From the NCBI GenBank assembly GCA_033675265.1, contig JAUJYZ010001058.1:1398501-1462500 (forward strand): a DNA stretch of 64,000 nucleotides. Direction: 5' to 3'. This stretch comes from Actinostola sp. cb2023 (taxonomy: Eukaryota; Cnidaria; Anthozoa; Actiniaria; Actinostolidae). Below are positions 1 to 11,345 of the stretch, piece after piece. The notes beneath the pieces were generated by a model. It searched no databases. It was given only the letters and a program-made list of their open reading frames with translations, and was not told where the DNA came from. The translations under genes were made by a program, and so were the position numbers. The stretch's first letter is position 1; each line of letters opens with the position of its first letter.

Positions 1-318
1 ATTGGCAGCGGTGAAGACACTAGCGCGGAAGAAATATTGGCACAGTCACGTGATAATGCCGCAGAGAATGGACCAATCAGAAAACTAGGTCAATCCCTCA
101 GTTCAAGTAATAGTTCTACTTTAGCGGAAATGTTCGAAGAGATAAAGAATACGCGGTACTTGAGGAAGCCGGGAACGTCTCGACGTTCCTCTGAAGGTCA
201 TGAAGACGACTGCGATAAAGAAGATGAATTCGATGTGCGCATGACGTCACATGGCTACAATACGCCGTTGATCATTGTCGGACACACAAGTGTTGTGTTT
301 ATGGATGGCAACATATAG
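1..318 (+). CDS. Last exon of a gene A copy (CRYLR-family protein), cut by the window edge
   Basis: The frame is open from base 1 to a TAG at 316-318. It matches the end of gene A (10067-10395) almost residue for residue: a Ser-rich stretch, the motif EEIKNTRYLRKPG, an acidic segment, then the C-terminal block ending VGHTSVVFMDGN. The sequence starts mid-exon, so the rest lies left of the window. It stops three codons before gene A because ATATTG there reads ATATAG here. Function is unknown. A minisatellite starts about ten bases after the stop, as in gene A. Whether the missing 5' part is intact cannot be judged. Confidence 0.6.
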   Translation: MGSGEDTSAEEILAQSRDNAAENGPIRKLGQSLSSSNSSTLAEMFEEIKNTRYLRKPGTSRRSSEGHEDDCDKEDEFDVRMTSHGYNTPLIIVGHTSVVFMDGNI

Positions 319-325
319 GATGCTT

Positions 326-1092
326 AGGCGCTGCTGCATCGCACCTCACTGCAGGGCACCTCACTGCAGGCCACCTTCTTGCAGGGTCCTGCAGCGCACC
401 TCACTGCAGCGCACCTCACTGCATGGTCCTCACTGCAGGGTCCTCACTGCAGCGCACCTCACTGCAGCGCACCTCACTGCATGGTCCTCACTGCAAGGTC
501 CTCACTGCAGGGTCCTCACTGCAGCGCACCTCACTGCAGCGCACCGCACTGCATGGTCCTCACTGCATGGTCCTCACTGCAGCGCACCTCACTGCAGGCC
601 ACCTTCTTGCAGGGTCCTGCAGCGCACCTCACTGCAGCGCACCTCACTGCATGGTCCTCACTGCATGGTCCTCACTGCAGGGTCCTCACTGCAGCGCACC
701 TCACTGCAGCGCACCTCACTGCATGGTCCTCACTGCATGGTCCTCACTGCAGCGCACCTCACTGCAGCGCACCTCGCTGCATGGTCCTCGTTGCAGGGTC
801 CTCAATGCAGCGCACCTCACTGCAGCGCACCTCACTGCAGGGTCCTCACTGCAGGGTCCTCACTGCATGGTCCTCACTGCATGGTCATTACTGCAGCGCG
901 CCTCACTGCAGCGCACCTCACTGCAGCGCACCTCACTGCAGCGCACCTTACTGCAGGGTCCTCAATGCATGGTCCTCACTGCAGGGTCCTCACTGCATGG
1001 TCCTCACTGCAGCACACCTCACTGCATGGTCCTCACTGCAGCGCACCTCGCTGCAGAACACCTCACTGCAGCGCACCTCAAGCGCGCGGTGA
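326..1092. repeat. Minisatellite, 15-bp GCGCACCTCACTGCA and 14-bp variant units (left array)
   Basis: The array mixes 15-bp units (GCGCACCTCACTGCA) with 14-bp units (TGGTCCTCACTGCA, GGGTCCTCACTGCA). Nearly every unit carries CTGCA or CTGCAG. All three forward frames stay open for over 200 codons, but that reflects absence of stops in the unit and not coding. It begins just after the gene A-copy stop and corresponds to the purer array at 10400-11345. Confidence 0.95.
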
Positions 1093-1623
1093 ACGTACGT
1101 ACGTGTAGCAGAAAATAAGTGACTTTACAAATTTTGCGATAAATTGAAAGTATGTGTAGCCCACCCTCGCACACTTGTAAAGTTGCAAAATAATAGTGTT
1201 TCTTGTTTCCATTACTAAAGGATAGCCTCCTTATGCAGACTTTGTGTAGCGCTTCCGGTTCCCGTCACAAAGTCTGCATAGGAGGCTAGAAAACTGGAGA
1301 TGCTAGAAAAATTAAACAAAATTATTATTGTTGTTGTTGTTGTTGTTATTATTTCAAAAGTATGACTTCAGTGATTTATTTGTTTTGAAATGTATATCGT
1401 TTCTTATCGTTATCAGGGGTGATTCGAACGGTTTTGTACGGTAGCCGGGATGGATTCGAGACCGGTACGACATTTGTACGTTTAGACCTATTGTTTACAC
1501 TAATCTTCATGCATATTATATCCTGAAGAATTCTGGGAAACTACGAAAAGGTGCAATCGTGTTTTAATCCGTACCGGTATTGTAATAACAATCAAGTGTG
1601 TAGAACTAGAATGAAACTTTATT
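1093..1623. other. Non-coding sequence shared with 11346-11853, with a hairpin insertion
   Basis: This stretch aligns with 11346-11853 downstream of gene A. It holds an extra hairpin at about 1221-1287 that the right copy lacks: arms TAGCCTCCTTATGCAGACTT and its complement, with a loop of about 19 bases. A short TTG microsatellite lies near 1326-1348. The AATAAA of the right copy reads AATGAA here at 1610-1615. No gene was seen. Confidence 0.6.
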
Positions 1624-2401
1624 AGTCGGGCTTCCTGTGGAAGACCCGACTCTAGAAATGAGAAGCGTTCGTCGTCGACCCCAAAAAGCACGCATGCGCC
1701 CTGTCGGCCGCTAAGATAATCACCGACCAACAACATGATCTTATATATCAACACGAGACATCGCACATCGTCCTCTTTCTTCAGAAACCTTGTCGAAGGA
1801 AGGTTAATATGTCGTCTTGTTTAAGCTAGATAAGCTTATATTTGTATTTGGTATGGATATATTTATGGCACCAAATAAACTATTGTCATTTCTATGATTC
1901 GCTGAGTTTGTGAAGTCGATTTTACAAAGAAAGCATGTTCTACCGAGTCATGCATAATCACCCAAGGCTCCGTAAACAACATGGTTTCTTCACAAACCTT
2001 GTCAGTTGGAGGAAGGTTACTAGTATGTCGTCTTGTTTTTTATTATTTTTCTCCGTACGCGTCAACGTCGAGCTAAAGCCGAAGGAGACATGAAGTCTGG
2101 CCAAGAAAGATTAGAAAGCACAAACCAATCAGGGAAAGCACCGGAGGTCAAGGGGCCAAAATATAAGTCTTTTCTCGTCTAAATCTAAATTTAGATTGAA
2201 ACAGGACGCTCTAGTAGCGTGAAGTATATACTGTAAAGTTCGCAGTACTGAAATTGCAAGGAAAGCATGTTCTATCGAGCTCGAGTCACGCAACGACGAG
2301 CAACCAAAAACTGTTTCAATCGCACTATAAGATATCTATATTTAGTTCAAATAGGTTACATTTCATTTAGAAGCCCGACTTCACGCTAGAAGAGCGTCTA
2401 G
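1624..2401. mobile_element. 778-bp non-autonomous insertion with terminal hairpins, unclassified
   Basis: Comparison with the empty site in the right block (actttattaccg near 11846) defines the insertion, flanked by TT on both sides. The left end is a near-perfect palindrome (GTCGGGCTTCC, then GGAAGACCCGAC). The right end has AAGCCCGAC followed by a small hairpin (ACGCT-agaag-AGCGT) and CTAG. Terminal hairpin plus CTAG next to T resembles Helitron ends, and a TT target resembles Helentrons, but hairpin spacing and start do not fit a classical Helitron. The head GGGCTTCCTGTGG recurs at 3168 and, on the minus strand, near 45195. No coding capacity was seen. Confidence 0.6.
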
Positions 2402-2424
2402 TTACCGTGTAAAAAGCCACTTAA

Positions 2425-4203
2425 AGTGTATATGACACGAATTTTTTTATTTTGAAAATCGATTACATATGAACTGAATAGTGGGATGGTTCAGTCAGTT
2501 TTGTGATTTGAGCTTCTCATTTGCGAGTTATGCTAATTCGGTGACGTCAGATTGTTTTTTTCCATAACTTATTTTTATTTTTTCAAGTAGCATTCTTTTC
2601 TGAAATAGAAAAAAAAGTTTAACATCATTTATGTAAGTTGTAGAAAACTTTTTGCCAGATTAATAATGTCAATAATTTGCACAAGGACGCTTTTGTATAA
2701 TAAACTAGACATTGCTATGGGCAATGTACACTCGTGCCCTGTTGAGAATGAGCTACATGTACTGACATGCTTCATTGGGATCCCTGTGGTAGTGTGGATA
2801 CGAGTTTTATTTTTGCTTGAAAGCTTCCCTTTTCTACCTGGAACCAGCACATGTAGTTATCTTTCGTGATCAATGCCGTATGTTTTATATTTCGCTGTTA
2901 GAGTGAAAATATTTGAACATTTTAAAAGTAAAATCAAGAGACCATTATCTTGGTATATAAAAATGTATTCAACGAGTAAAGTTCAATGATTGATAGTGTT
3001 GTTGTCGGTCGATTTTTCATTTAGACTTCGAAATATAAAATACCATAAATATAAGCTTGTGGTTTCCTTTCTAGTAGAACACATAGACGTCCAGCTATTC
3101 GTGTGCTTATATCAGTTGGACGATAAGGATTTTCACTGAATGTGGCGTGTGTGTCAGTTGTATAATTGGGCTTCCTGTGGTTTCAGGTAGCCCAAGCGTA
3201 GAAATCAGTGGATCGTGACGTCTTTGGATTTTCGTTTTGGGTCGGGAATGAGCTCTGATAAAGCCTTCAAAGGGTATGAGATTCTCAAAAATGTCTTCAC
3301 AACAGTAGTCTGAAAATTAAAGAACAAATTGGTGTAGAAATTTGAGCAAGAAATTCTGGTTTTGAGTGGTTTTGAGCGATTCGAAAATTTTGGTTCAGGT
3401 CATTTTATAGTTTTGTGTATGAGTTTGTTTGTTTCTAGAATACTAGAAATAAAGAATAATAGTTGTTGAAGTCCCCTGTGTAGTTTTCTTGAGGTTTTGA
3501 GTTGTATTTATTCGATGATGGGTCAGTTGTCTTGTGAATTTTGATGTGTTGACTAGCGCTGAACGGCGACCGATGAAGGGGATGCCTGGGCTCTGACTTG
3601 TTGCTTTATACCTCGTCTTTTTATCCTTCATTGGGCCAACACATTTAATTTCGCCACTCTTTTAACATTGCGATTGTGCGAGACAATTCAGTAGTACAAA
3701 ATTCCCTTCCTAATAGACACACCAGCTTTGACGTGACTATATCATGTTTTGGATTTGCCAAAGTCCCACATCGATTACGAGAAAGATAAATGTTTGTATA
3801 TAAATAGTTCCAATACATTTACATGTAGATACTAGGCCTCGGTACTAGGCGTTGCAAACCTTCTCCCCTTGCCCTCCCCCTTCTCTGATCCCCAACCCTC
3901 TCCCCTATTTATATTTGGGTCTCGATAGCATGTGACCGGATATTGCACAACTTTGCGATTTTCTGACATTGAAAAAAAAAAAAAAAAAAAAAAAAAATAC
4001 GCGTTGGATTTTATAACTCGTGCGGCCTACGGCCTGGGCACGAGTAATTAAAAACAACCTGACGTCACCAAATTACAATGTCACGATTTCAAACCTTTAC
4101 AACTCGCAAATGCGAAGCTCAAATCACAAAATACTGAACCATCCCACTATTCACTTCATATATAATCGATTTTCAAAATAAAAAAATTCGTGTCATATAC
4201 ACT
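2425..4203. mobile_element. 1779-bp TTAA-flanked element with long terminal inverted repeats, non-autonomous
   Basis: The ends are AGTGTATATGACACG and its complement, inside inverted repeats of roughly 130 bp (2425-2560 and 4050-4203). TTAA occurs on both sides (2421-2424 and 4204-4207), and the matching empty site with a single TTAA is at 11871-11874. TTAA duplication is the hallmark of piggyBac-type insertion; the terminal bases are not the usual CCC, so family assignment is tentative. No transposase frame is present. An A-run lies at about 3970-3997. Confidence 0.8.
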
Positions 4204-4429
4204 TTAAAATTTAATGAAAGAATGCAATTCAATGAGCGATTACGCACGTTTTACTCTACTTCTACTCAGATCAATTTGACTTTATATCAATATTGTTCCT
4301 GTCAACAGTTGACACGGGTTTCAAATGATTTAAATTTTGTGGAGAAACAGGAGCAAAAAGTTAAAATAATGTAAAGTAGTTTTCTCGCGGTAAAACTGTT
4401 TTAAACACACATTTACAATTACAAACTAT

Positions 4430-5085
4430 AGTTGACTCCATCGTAAGCGACCACCTCGGGATCTGGAATTAGTGGTCGCTTACGAGAGATGGTCGCTTAC
4501 GAAAGACTTTAATTACAGTGATTACAGTATATGAGAAACAAACAGGGTTTTGTAAAGGTGGCCGCTTAAGGGAGATGGTCGCTTACGAGAGTGGTCGCTC
4601 AAAGAGATTCAACTGTACAATCATTGTCCACAAAGTTAGTCCGAGCGGAGCTCCTGATCACTTGAATACTTGCATCGGTTCCCGTAAAGCCGTGAGCACG
4701 TGACGACTCGTGTGCGACACAATTTTAGCGCATTTATCGCCTACGTTAAAAAGTTAATTTGTAGTTATAGAATCGTGTACATTACGACTCGTGTTCTGTG
4801 TGTAGTCTTTCTTTAGCCGATTACTTAAAACAACTAACCAATATCACGATAGAATTGTTAGCACCTACTATAGATTAGCCTAATACAGTTGACTCTCTTT
4901 GAGCGACCACTCTCGTAAGCGACCATCTCCCTTAAGCGACCACCTTTACGAAATCCCGTTTGTTTCTCATATACTGTAATCACTGTAAGTATAAATTCTC
5001 TCGAAAGATCGAGACCATCTTTCGTAAGCGACCACTTAACTCGAGATCCCGAGGTGGTCGCTTACGAGGAAGTCAACTGTACATA
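4430..5085. repeat. Palindromic dispersed repeats built on GGTCGCTTACGAGAG
   Basis: Several direct and inverted copies of the GGTCGCTTACGAG / CTCGTAAGCGACC motif begin with ACAGTTGACTC-type ends (4433-4620 and 4888-5085). The same family appears at 12060-12800 and 44872-45046. The layout of inverted copies with an ACAGTTGA terminus suggests MITE-like elements. No protein is encoded. Confidence 0.7.
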
Positions 5086-5168
5086 AAACGCATGTGCAAT
5101 TCCACGTTGATCTTCAATGGCTTAACAAGTACTTACGGCTATTGATACAGGGCCGTTCTAATGAAAGT

Positions 5169-5700
5169 TCACAAAGCAACTTTTGTATGGCCTATTACCA
5201 TTGAACTCGGTAGCAATTCCTCTGGCAGCGTTTCTTCGTTACTCAGCTTCATCTCACTGTCACGCAAATATCTACAAAACTTGATTTTGTCCAAAGCGTC
5301 CTCCAGGGTGCCGTTCACATCTTCATCCCTTGTTTGGCTGTCTTCGATTGCTCCTTCCTTCACCCCAGTTTGAGTGGCAGATACTTCAGAACTTGACTGC
5401 CTTTGAACCCTTGTGTTTCTTTGAGCGCTTCCCTTCCGCGGCCCTCCCTTTAGATGTGGCAGCTGCGTGCCTGGCATAAGCAATTCCTTTCTTGTTAATA
5501 AGGGCGAAGAAGGTGCCGATCTTGAACCTGCCGCATTCACTGGGGCAGTTAAAGACGGAGCAGTTGGAGTCAAAGGTCTGTTCAGAAACTTAGCAATATC
5601 ATTCGAAAGCTCCCCCGCTGATCTTCTTCGAATTTCCCTTGGCATTGCCGCCGATAGGCCCGCATTGGTGGAACGAACCATTAAGTTCGCATGATCCTTA
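5169..5700 (-). pseudogene. 5'-truncated copy of gene B (CRYLR family)
   Basis: The minus-strand frame matches the last 175 or so residues of gene B at about 90 percent by eye. It keeps RRRSAGELSNDIAKFLNR, the block LLTRKELLMPGTQLPHLKGG, the core IKFCRYLRDSEMKLSNEE and the C-terminal VIGHTKVAL. Homology to gene B stops abruptly at about 5700, at a codon for Lys or Glu before DH; upstream the frame meets a stop within a few codons. The N-terminal coiled coil and half the protein are missing, so this is most simply a truncated duplicate. The remaining frame has no internal stop or frameshift, so recent origin or an unrecognised upstream exon remains possible. Confidence 0.7.
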
Positions 5701-7009
5701 TATATACCAAAAGATTAAGGTACTGAGCAGTGCCTTTCAATTTTTCGACGGGCCTCAGGAAAAACGTGTTTTCTAACATCGTGTGTAAACCGACGAAAGT
5801 TAAATATGGAAATATTAAACATTAACTGAGAGTTTTACTTTCTACAAATCGTAACTGCCCACCCTGCGTTGCACGCTTATCTTTCAGGATTTTTGTCTCT
5901 GCCCTTGCATGGACAACGTTTCACTGTAGTTTTCGTTTAATCATGCATTAAATATCGATATTTAAACCACTGAACAAACGGATTAGCCAACGCAAGGTGG
6001 TACTTGTCACCTCTCAAAAAGTTAATCGTCACCAATTTGTTTAAAATCGTCAATTAAAGGCGATATTGAGCGGCTCAGATAAAGAACTAGTAATTAGCGC
6101 TTAATCGTGACAGCACAAGTATAAATTATTGTCGTGGAAAAGGTTTATGGATTTCTTATTTTGTACAATTATAAATAAATAATAATAAATAAAATTCAAT
6201 AAATAGTTCTGAAATCGTTGAAGTCAGTGTTAGTTTTGAACATGTGTAGTATTGTTTACTGTGTTGTTGCTATGACGAATGTAAATATTTGCGCAACTGA
6301 GGTCATTACCAATTATCTCTATGTACAAAGTTGACGTCATGTGTTGAAGGTAATCAATTTTATTGTGGTTGTGGTATGTTTCTGCGTATCATTTAGTCCT
6401 TTCGTTCACGCAGATAAACCCAACAATCTTCGGCGAGGTTTTGACCAGAAAGGCGTTACGTACTGGCCTGGTGCTCGCTCTTTGTTGTCTTCAATTGTTG
6501 TCACTGCTGTTGTTGAACTTCCAAACAAAAAGCGAAGCCAGTTCAGCTCTGCGAGCACGATTACATTATTGTGATCCCAAGGGAGACACTTGGCTAATTG
6601 ATAATATCTTCATTAGTAGCTGCAACTCGGAGACGTTTTGAAGTTACCATTTAGCAACGTCTTTCATCTTGTCCACTTGAGATCGTTAACAGCCCACTAA
6701 GCTCTCCAAAAAGTCGTCACCTGGTTGATTACAAATTATCACCGAGCTATTCAAATGATGATTAACTCATGGTCAAGTCGCCCCGTGGAAGCATGTTCAA
6801 AACAAAACTGTTGACCGCCATAACTTCTCACTCCAAATCCAAATTGTCAATATTTGCCGATGTGTTGGTGCTTACGACTGCCGCCAAGACAAGTTAAAAA
6901 GCGTACCACTAACGATTTAAGTCGCTCCATTCCTAATGGCTTGACTCTCCCGAAAGATTTCAAATCCTTGCAAAATAACGTCCCGGGAGGATTCCTTTCT
7001 TGAGCCAAA
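5701..7009. other. Intergenic region and 5' flank of gene A
   Basis: No gene is recognised. A frame at 6341-6574 would give a hydrophobic N-terminus resembling a signal peptide, but it lacks an ATG and any recognisable domain, so it is not called. AT-rich runs of ATAA/AATA lie at 6170-6205. The last 250 bases before 7010 should contain the gene A promoter and leader, but no clear TATA box was seen. Confidence 0.4.
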
Positions 7010-10000
7010 ATGGACGACGAAACTTTTAAAGCACAATGTTCAAGTGTCCGTCTTCAGAAAGCCATAAACAAAAACCAATCTATCACCAACGAGCTGAAGA
7101 AAGAACTCCAGTACCTGGACTTGAAGAAAAAAACTTCAGAAAGGGCGTTTGATCAAAAAAGGGCACAGTTTCTACGAAAGAGGTTATGTTTGAATCATCT
7201 AACGAAGTCTTCTGAAAATGCGTCTCATGAAAATCGGGCACAGGAACGAGTTGGGATTGCTGGACTAAAGGATTTCAAATCCTCGTTTTCCACTGGAAAT
7301 TTACTGGAGGCTCTGCTGTCTCCAACTATGCAGAAACGTCGAAAACACGTTAAGAAGATTCATAAATTGAGCTTAGACTGTGCTCAAGGAGCTCCAGGAA
7401 AGGGCAAAGATAAATGGTTCAAGCGCCCCGTTCTGCTCTCCAACGGAAATACAATGCAAAAAAGTCTGTCCTGGGACGAAGACGTATTCGTTACAAATCC
7501 ACACAATGTCGATTCTGTGAACACTCGGAGAATTCGCTGTCTTAGCAGTGTTGGCTCTTCGCGAAGTCTTCAAGTTCCTTTGCTGCCGAAGTCCATGTCA
7601 CGAAGCGACGAGCATTTGAACAGAAGCAGTGAAAGTCCGAGCGAATCGTCTAATCTTGGAGTCATAAATCATAATGATAGCAATGAAAAATCAAAGAGTC
7701 TTTTGGTTCCTCTGTTTGACAAGAGATTATCTCGAAGTGATGACTGCTTGAGTAGAATTGAAAGACCGTTGACTGCAAGCGATGTGTCTCAAGACTTAAA
7801 GGTACCACGGATCGAGAGGCAACATTCTGACGAAACCTTACGGTCTGGAAACTCCAAGACAGCACGGCCAAAATCTACGCATCTTGTTCTACCAACACTA
7901 GGTCGGCAGCGCAGCAAAAGTATGGAGACTGTACATGTTGGAGCTAATAAACAGGATGAAATCCAGCGACCACGCGCACGCACAACAAGTACTACTGACG
8001 CGAGGCCATCAGAGATCTCAACACCCAGGCATCCAAGACCCTCGCTGAGCCCCAGATCTGGGAAAGTGAAGTTTATAACAGGACCCCGCAAATCGTCCTC
8101 GTTTGGGGAAACGACAGAGAAACATATCAAAGCCGTCACAGAGAAAAAGGAATCTAAGGGGAGCCGGATGTTGCGAAGGTCTTCATCCTCGCCAACCCTT
8201 CTGGACATTGGACCTGAAGTAGAACATCTATTGATGGAGGATGTAAGTTACTTGCTATGTAGGTGCAAACTCTACCAACAATGATCACCCAACATTGTTG
8301 GCAGTTGTTGGGAGCAGTGTGCAAACGGACCCAGCATTGTTGGGCTACCTGTGCTTTAGCGATCACAATACAAATGAAATGTTGTGACAGCTGCAGAGTG
8401 TGTAAATGCTTCCAACTGTTGAATGTACGTTGTTGGTCAACAATGTAGGGAGCGTTTGCACGGGCTTTACTTTTAAATGTTGACATCTTATCGATGAGGA
8501 TTTACATACATACATATTAGGGTGCGTTCGATTGACCATATTCCAGAATAGGAATACACGGAATAACATCCCTAAATCGCTGTCGCGCAGCTACTGTCCA
8601 CTCTAAAATAAAACGATTCCTTGTTGTATCATAATAAAGTTACAAGGAACAGTTCGGAATTTTAAATGTGCTGAAATAAAAGCATCCAAGTGTTTATTCC
8701 GTTTATTCCTAGTCTGGAATAGGGTCAATCGAAGGCGCATCCTAACACACATATTTTTATTAAGTACCATATTTGTTGAAAATATTACAAAGTTGATAAA
8801 TAGAAATTAAACTGACATATTTAGGTACAAGCCATCTACAATAACCATGCATACGGCTAACTAACTGCCCCATTCACACCAAACCTTGTTTAGTTAAACT
8901 GAGTTTATTCTCGCTTCTATAATTTGCATGAGGGAATCTAATTTCACAATATTCAAACTACCTGGAAAACTATTTATCGAATTCATGAATAATTAATGAG
9001 ACAAATAGAATAGAAATCATAAGCGTAGCAGACATCTGTAAATCGGCAAGAGATTCGTCCTCATTTGCATTCAACTTTAACTTGGATTTTCTTGGCCAAA
9101 CTGTTTCCTATCATCAAAATTATAGTAAAACATCCACTTATACATCATTGGATTCGATAAGTAATATACAATACTGATTCGCGTCCGATCTGTATGTACT
9201 ATATACAATATGAGCGTCCGATCATATTGTATATTACTTATCGAATCCAACGATGTATAAGTGGATGTTTTACTATAATTTTGATGATAGGAAACAGTTT
9301 GGCCGAGAAAATCCAAGTTAAAGTTGAATGCAAATGAGGACGAATCTCTTGCCGATTTAAAGATGTCTGCTACGCTTATGATTTCTATTGTATTTCCCTC
9401 ATTAATTATTCATGAATTCGATAAGACAAGATAACATTAAGGAAGTTATATGAAAAGCTACATATGATAAAGAATTTAGTATTAAAGGTGAACTATATCG
9501 CAGAATTTCCGCATTCTTGCAACTGAGTTAAAAAACAGCTATAGGCATGCATCTCAATGTAGGAACAAACGTTATTAATGAGATATCTCGTATTGTACCA
9601 ACTAGTATGGAATTGGTACTGATACTTTTCTGTATCACCTTCGAGTGCCTGATTTGAGTTTAATATAGGTGAAGTGTAACTTAGAATGTGAAGAGTCTGA
9701 TTCCAACTGCTAGAGTACATAGTCATTATATAGCATTGTATAGCATGCATATGCTTACTTATTTCCTTACTATATGATTATAGGACCAGACACGTCTTCA
9801 GCGCATGCGTGTTGCAGTGAATGCCCTTCGTTTGATGGATGACGCCAAGAACTGCCGGTACATTCGAAATGTCGAGATTCTCCAACAAAATCAACCCACA
9901 AATACTGAAAGAATTGCAGATATGAAACCGCCCAGCGACGACCAGTTACCTACCATTATACAGAACAACTCAAATATTCACAAATTTGCAAAACAATCTA

Positions 10001-10395
10001 GTGGAGATGAAACTGAGAACGAAGGAAGCTTTGTTCTTGAGCTTGAGGAAACAGAGCCCGCGTCCCTTATTGGCAGCGGCGATGACACTAGCGCGGAAGA
10101 AATATTGGCACAGTCACGTGATAATGCCGCAGAAAATGGACCAATCAGAAAACTAGATGAATCCCTCAGTTCAAGTAATAGTTCTACTTTAGCAGAAATG
10201 TTCGAAGAAATAAAGAATACGCGGTACTTGAGGAAGCCGGGAACGTCTCGACGTTCCTCTGAAGGTCATGAAGACGACTGCGATAAAGAAGATGAATTCG
10301 ATGTGTGCATGACGTCACATGGCTACAATACGCCGTTGATCATTGTCGGACACACAAGTGTTGTGTTGATGGATGGCAACATATTGGATACTTAG
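7010..10395 (+). CDS. Gene A: CRYLR-family protein, two exons, function unknown
   Basis: The model joins 7010-8242 to 9784-10395 (614 residues). Exon 1 ends at GAT followed by GTAAGT. Exon 2 follows a pyrimidine-rich TTATAG acceptor, and both are in phase 0. The start ATG has the context CAAAATGG. Residues about 15-65 are charged and heptad-like (KELQYLDLKKKTSERAF), suggesting a coiled coil. The middle is Ser/Arg/Pro-rich with repeated basic-Ser sites (RSKSMETV, LRRSSSSPTL) and is probably disordered. Exon 2 carries two copies of the family motif, DDAKNCRYIRN near residue 430 and EEIKNTRYLRKPG near 555, then an acidic stretch and the C-terminal VGHTSVVLMDG. No enzyme domain, signal peptide or membrane segment was seen. 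It is convergent with gene B, and a minisatellite begins right after the stop. I do not recognise the family. Confidence 0.75.
8263..8461. mobile_element. MITE in the gene A intron (GTGCAAACNCTACCAACAAT ends)
   Basis: Inverted ends GTGCAAAC...CCAACAATG and CAACAATGTAGGGAGCGTTTGCAC bound about 200 bp. Several internal copies of CAACATTGTTGG-like palindromes are present. No coding capacity was seen. Target-site duplication was not resolved. Confidence 0.6.
8518..8744. mobile_element. 227-bp MITE in the gene A intron (TAGGGTGCG ends)
   Basis: The ends are TAGGGTGCG-TTCGATTGACC and GGTCAATCGAAGGCGCATCCTA, which are imperfect inverted repeats followed by inverted TATTCCAGA. A TAGGG terminus resembles hAT-type elements. 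Matching 8-bp target duplications were not found, so the class is tentative. Confidence 0.6.
8974..9424. repeat. 451-bp near-perfect foldback in the gene A intron
   Basis: The left arm starts TTATCGAATTCATGAATAAT and the right arm ends with its complement at 9424. The arms are about 210 bp and match almost throughout, with only a few substitutions, around a short centre near 9199. Transcribed from gene A it would form a long intronic hairpin. Related sequence (GTTTGGCCGAGAA, CTATGATTTCTATTGTGTTT) occurs at 20505-20570 and 27570-27645, so it belongs to a dispersed element. Confidence 0.85.
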
Positions 10396-10399
10396 GCGC

Positions 10400-11345
10400 T
10401 GCTGCATCGCACCTCACTGCAGGGCACCTCACTGCAGGGCACCTCACTGCAGCACACCTCACTGCAGCACACCTCACTGCAGCACACCGCACTGCAGCGC
10501 ACCTCACTGCAGCGCACCTCACTGCAGGGCACCTCGCTGCAGCACACCTCACTGCAGCGCACCGCACTGCAGCACACCTCACTGCAGCACACCGCACTGC
10601 AGCGCACCTCACTGCAGCGCACCTCACTGCAGGGCACCTCACTGCAGGGCACCGCACTGCAGCACACCTCACTGCAGGGTCCTGCAGCGCACCTCACTGC
10701 AGCGCACCTCACTGCAGCGCACCTCACTGCAGCGCACCTCACTGCAGGGCACCTCACTGCAGGGCACCTCACTGCAGCACACCTCACTGCAGCGCACCGC
10801 ACTGCAGGACACCTCACTGCAGGGTCCTGCAGCGCACCTCACTGCAGCGCACCTCACTGCAGCGCACCTCACTGCAGCGCACCTCACTGCAGGACACCTC
10901 ACTGCAGGGTCCTGCAGCGCACCTCACTGCAGCGCACCTCACTGCAGCGCACCTCACTGCAGCGCACCTCACTGCAGCGCACCTCACTGCAGCACACCGC
11001 ACTGCAGCGCACCTCACTGCAGCGCACCTCACTGCAGGGCACCTCACTGCAGCGCACCTCACTGCAGCGCACCTCACTGCAGCGCACCTCACTGCAGCAC
11101 ACCTCACTGCAGGGCACCTCACTGCAGCGCACCTCACTGCAGCGCACCTCACTGCAGCGCACCTCACTGCAGCGCACCTCACTGCAGCGCACCTCACTGC
11201 AGCGCACCGCACTGCAGCACACCTCACTGCAGGGCACCTCACTGCAGCGCACCTCACTGCAGCACACCGCACTGCAGCGCACCTCACTACAGCGCACCTC
11301 ACTGCAGCACACCGCACTGCAGCGCACCTCACTGCAGCGCACCTC
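10400..11345. repeat. Minisatellite, about sixty 15-bp GCGCACCTCACTGCA units (right array)
   Basis: The unit is GCGCACCTCACTGCA with minor variants (GGGCACCTCACTGCA, GCACACCTCACTGCA, GCGCACCGCACTGCA). It starts a few bases after the gene A TAG at 10393-10395. Because 15 is a multiple of three and no unit contains a stop, several frames on both strands stay open for 100-360 codons. The periodic peptides (AHLTA, SAPHC, VRCAA) are by-products. It is richer in 15-bp units than the left array at 326-1092. Confidence 0.95.

Noticed and set aside
275..1118. Long open frames of 230-277 codons over the left minisatellite
   Set aside because: All forward frames are open at once and give short periodic peptides, as expected from 14/15-bp units lacking stops.
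6341..6641. Frame with a signal-peptide-like hydrophobic start
   Set aside because: It lacks an ATG, overlaps another equally open frame and has no recognisable mature domain.
10387..10395. Programmed readthrough of the gene A stop into the array
   Set aside because: Only the sequence arrangement suggests it; no known readthrough context was identified, so it is mentioned but not called.
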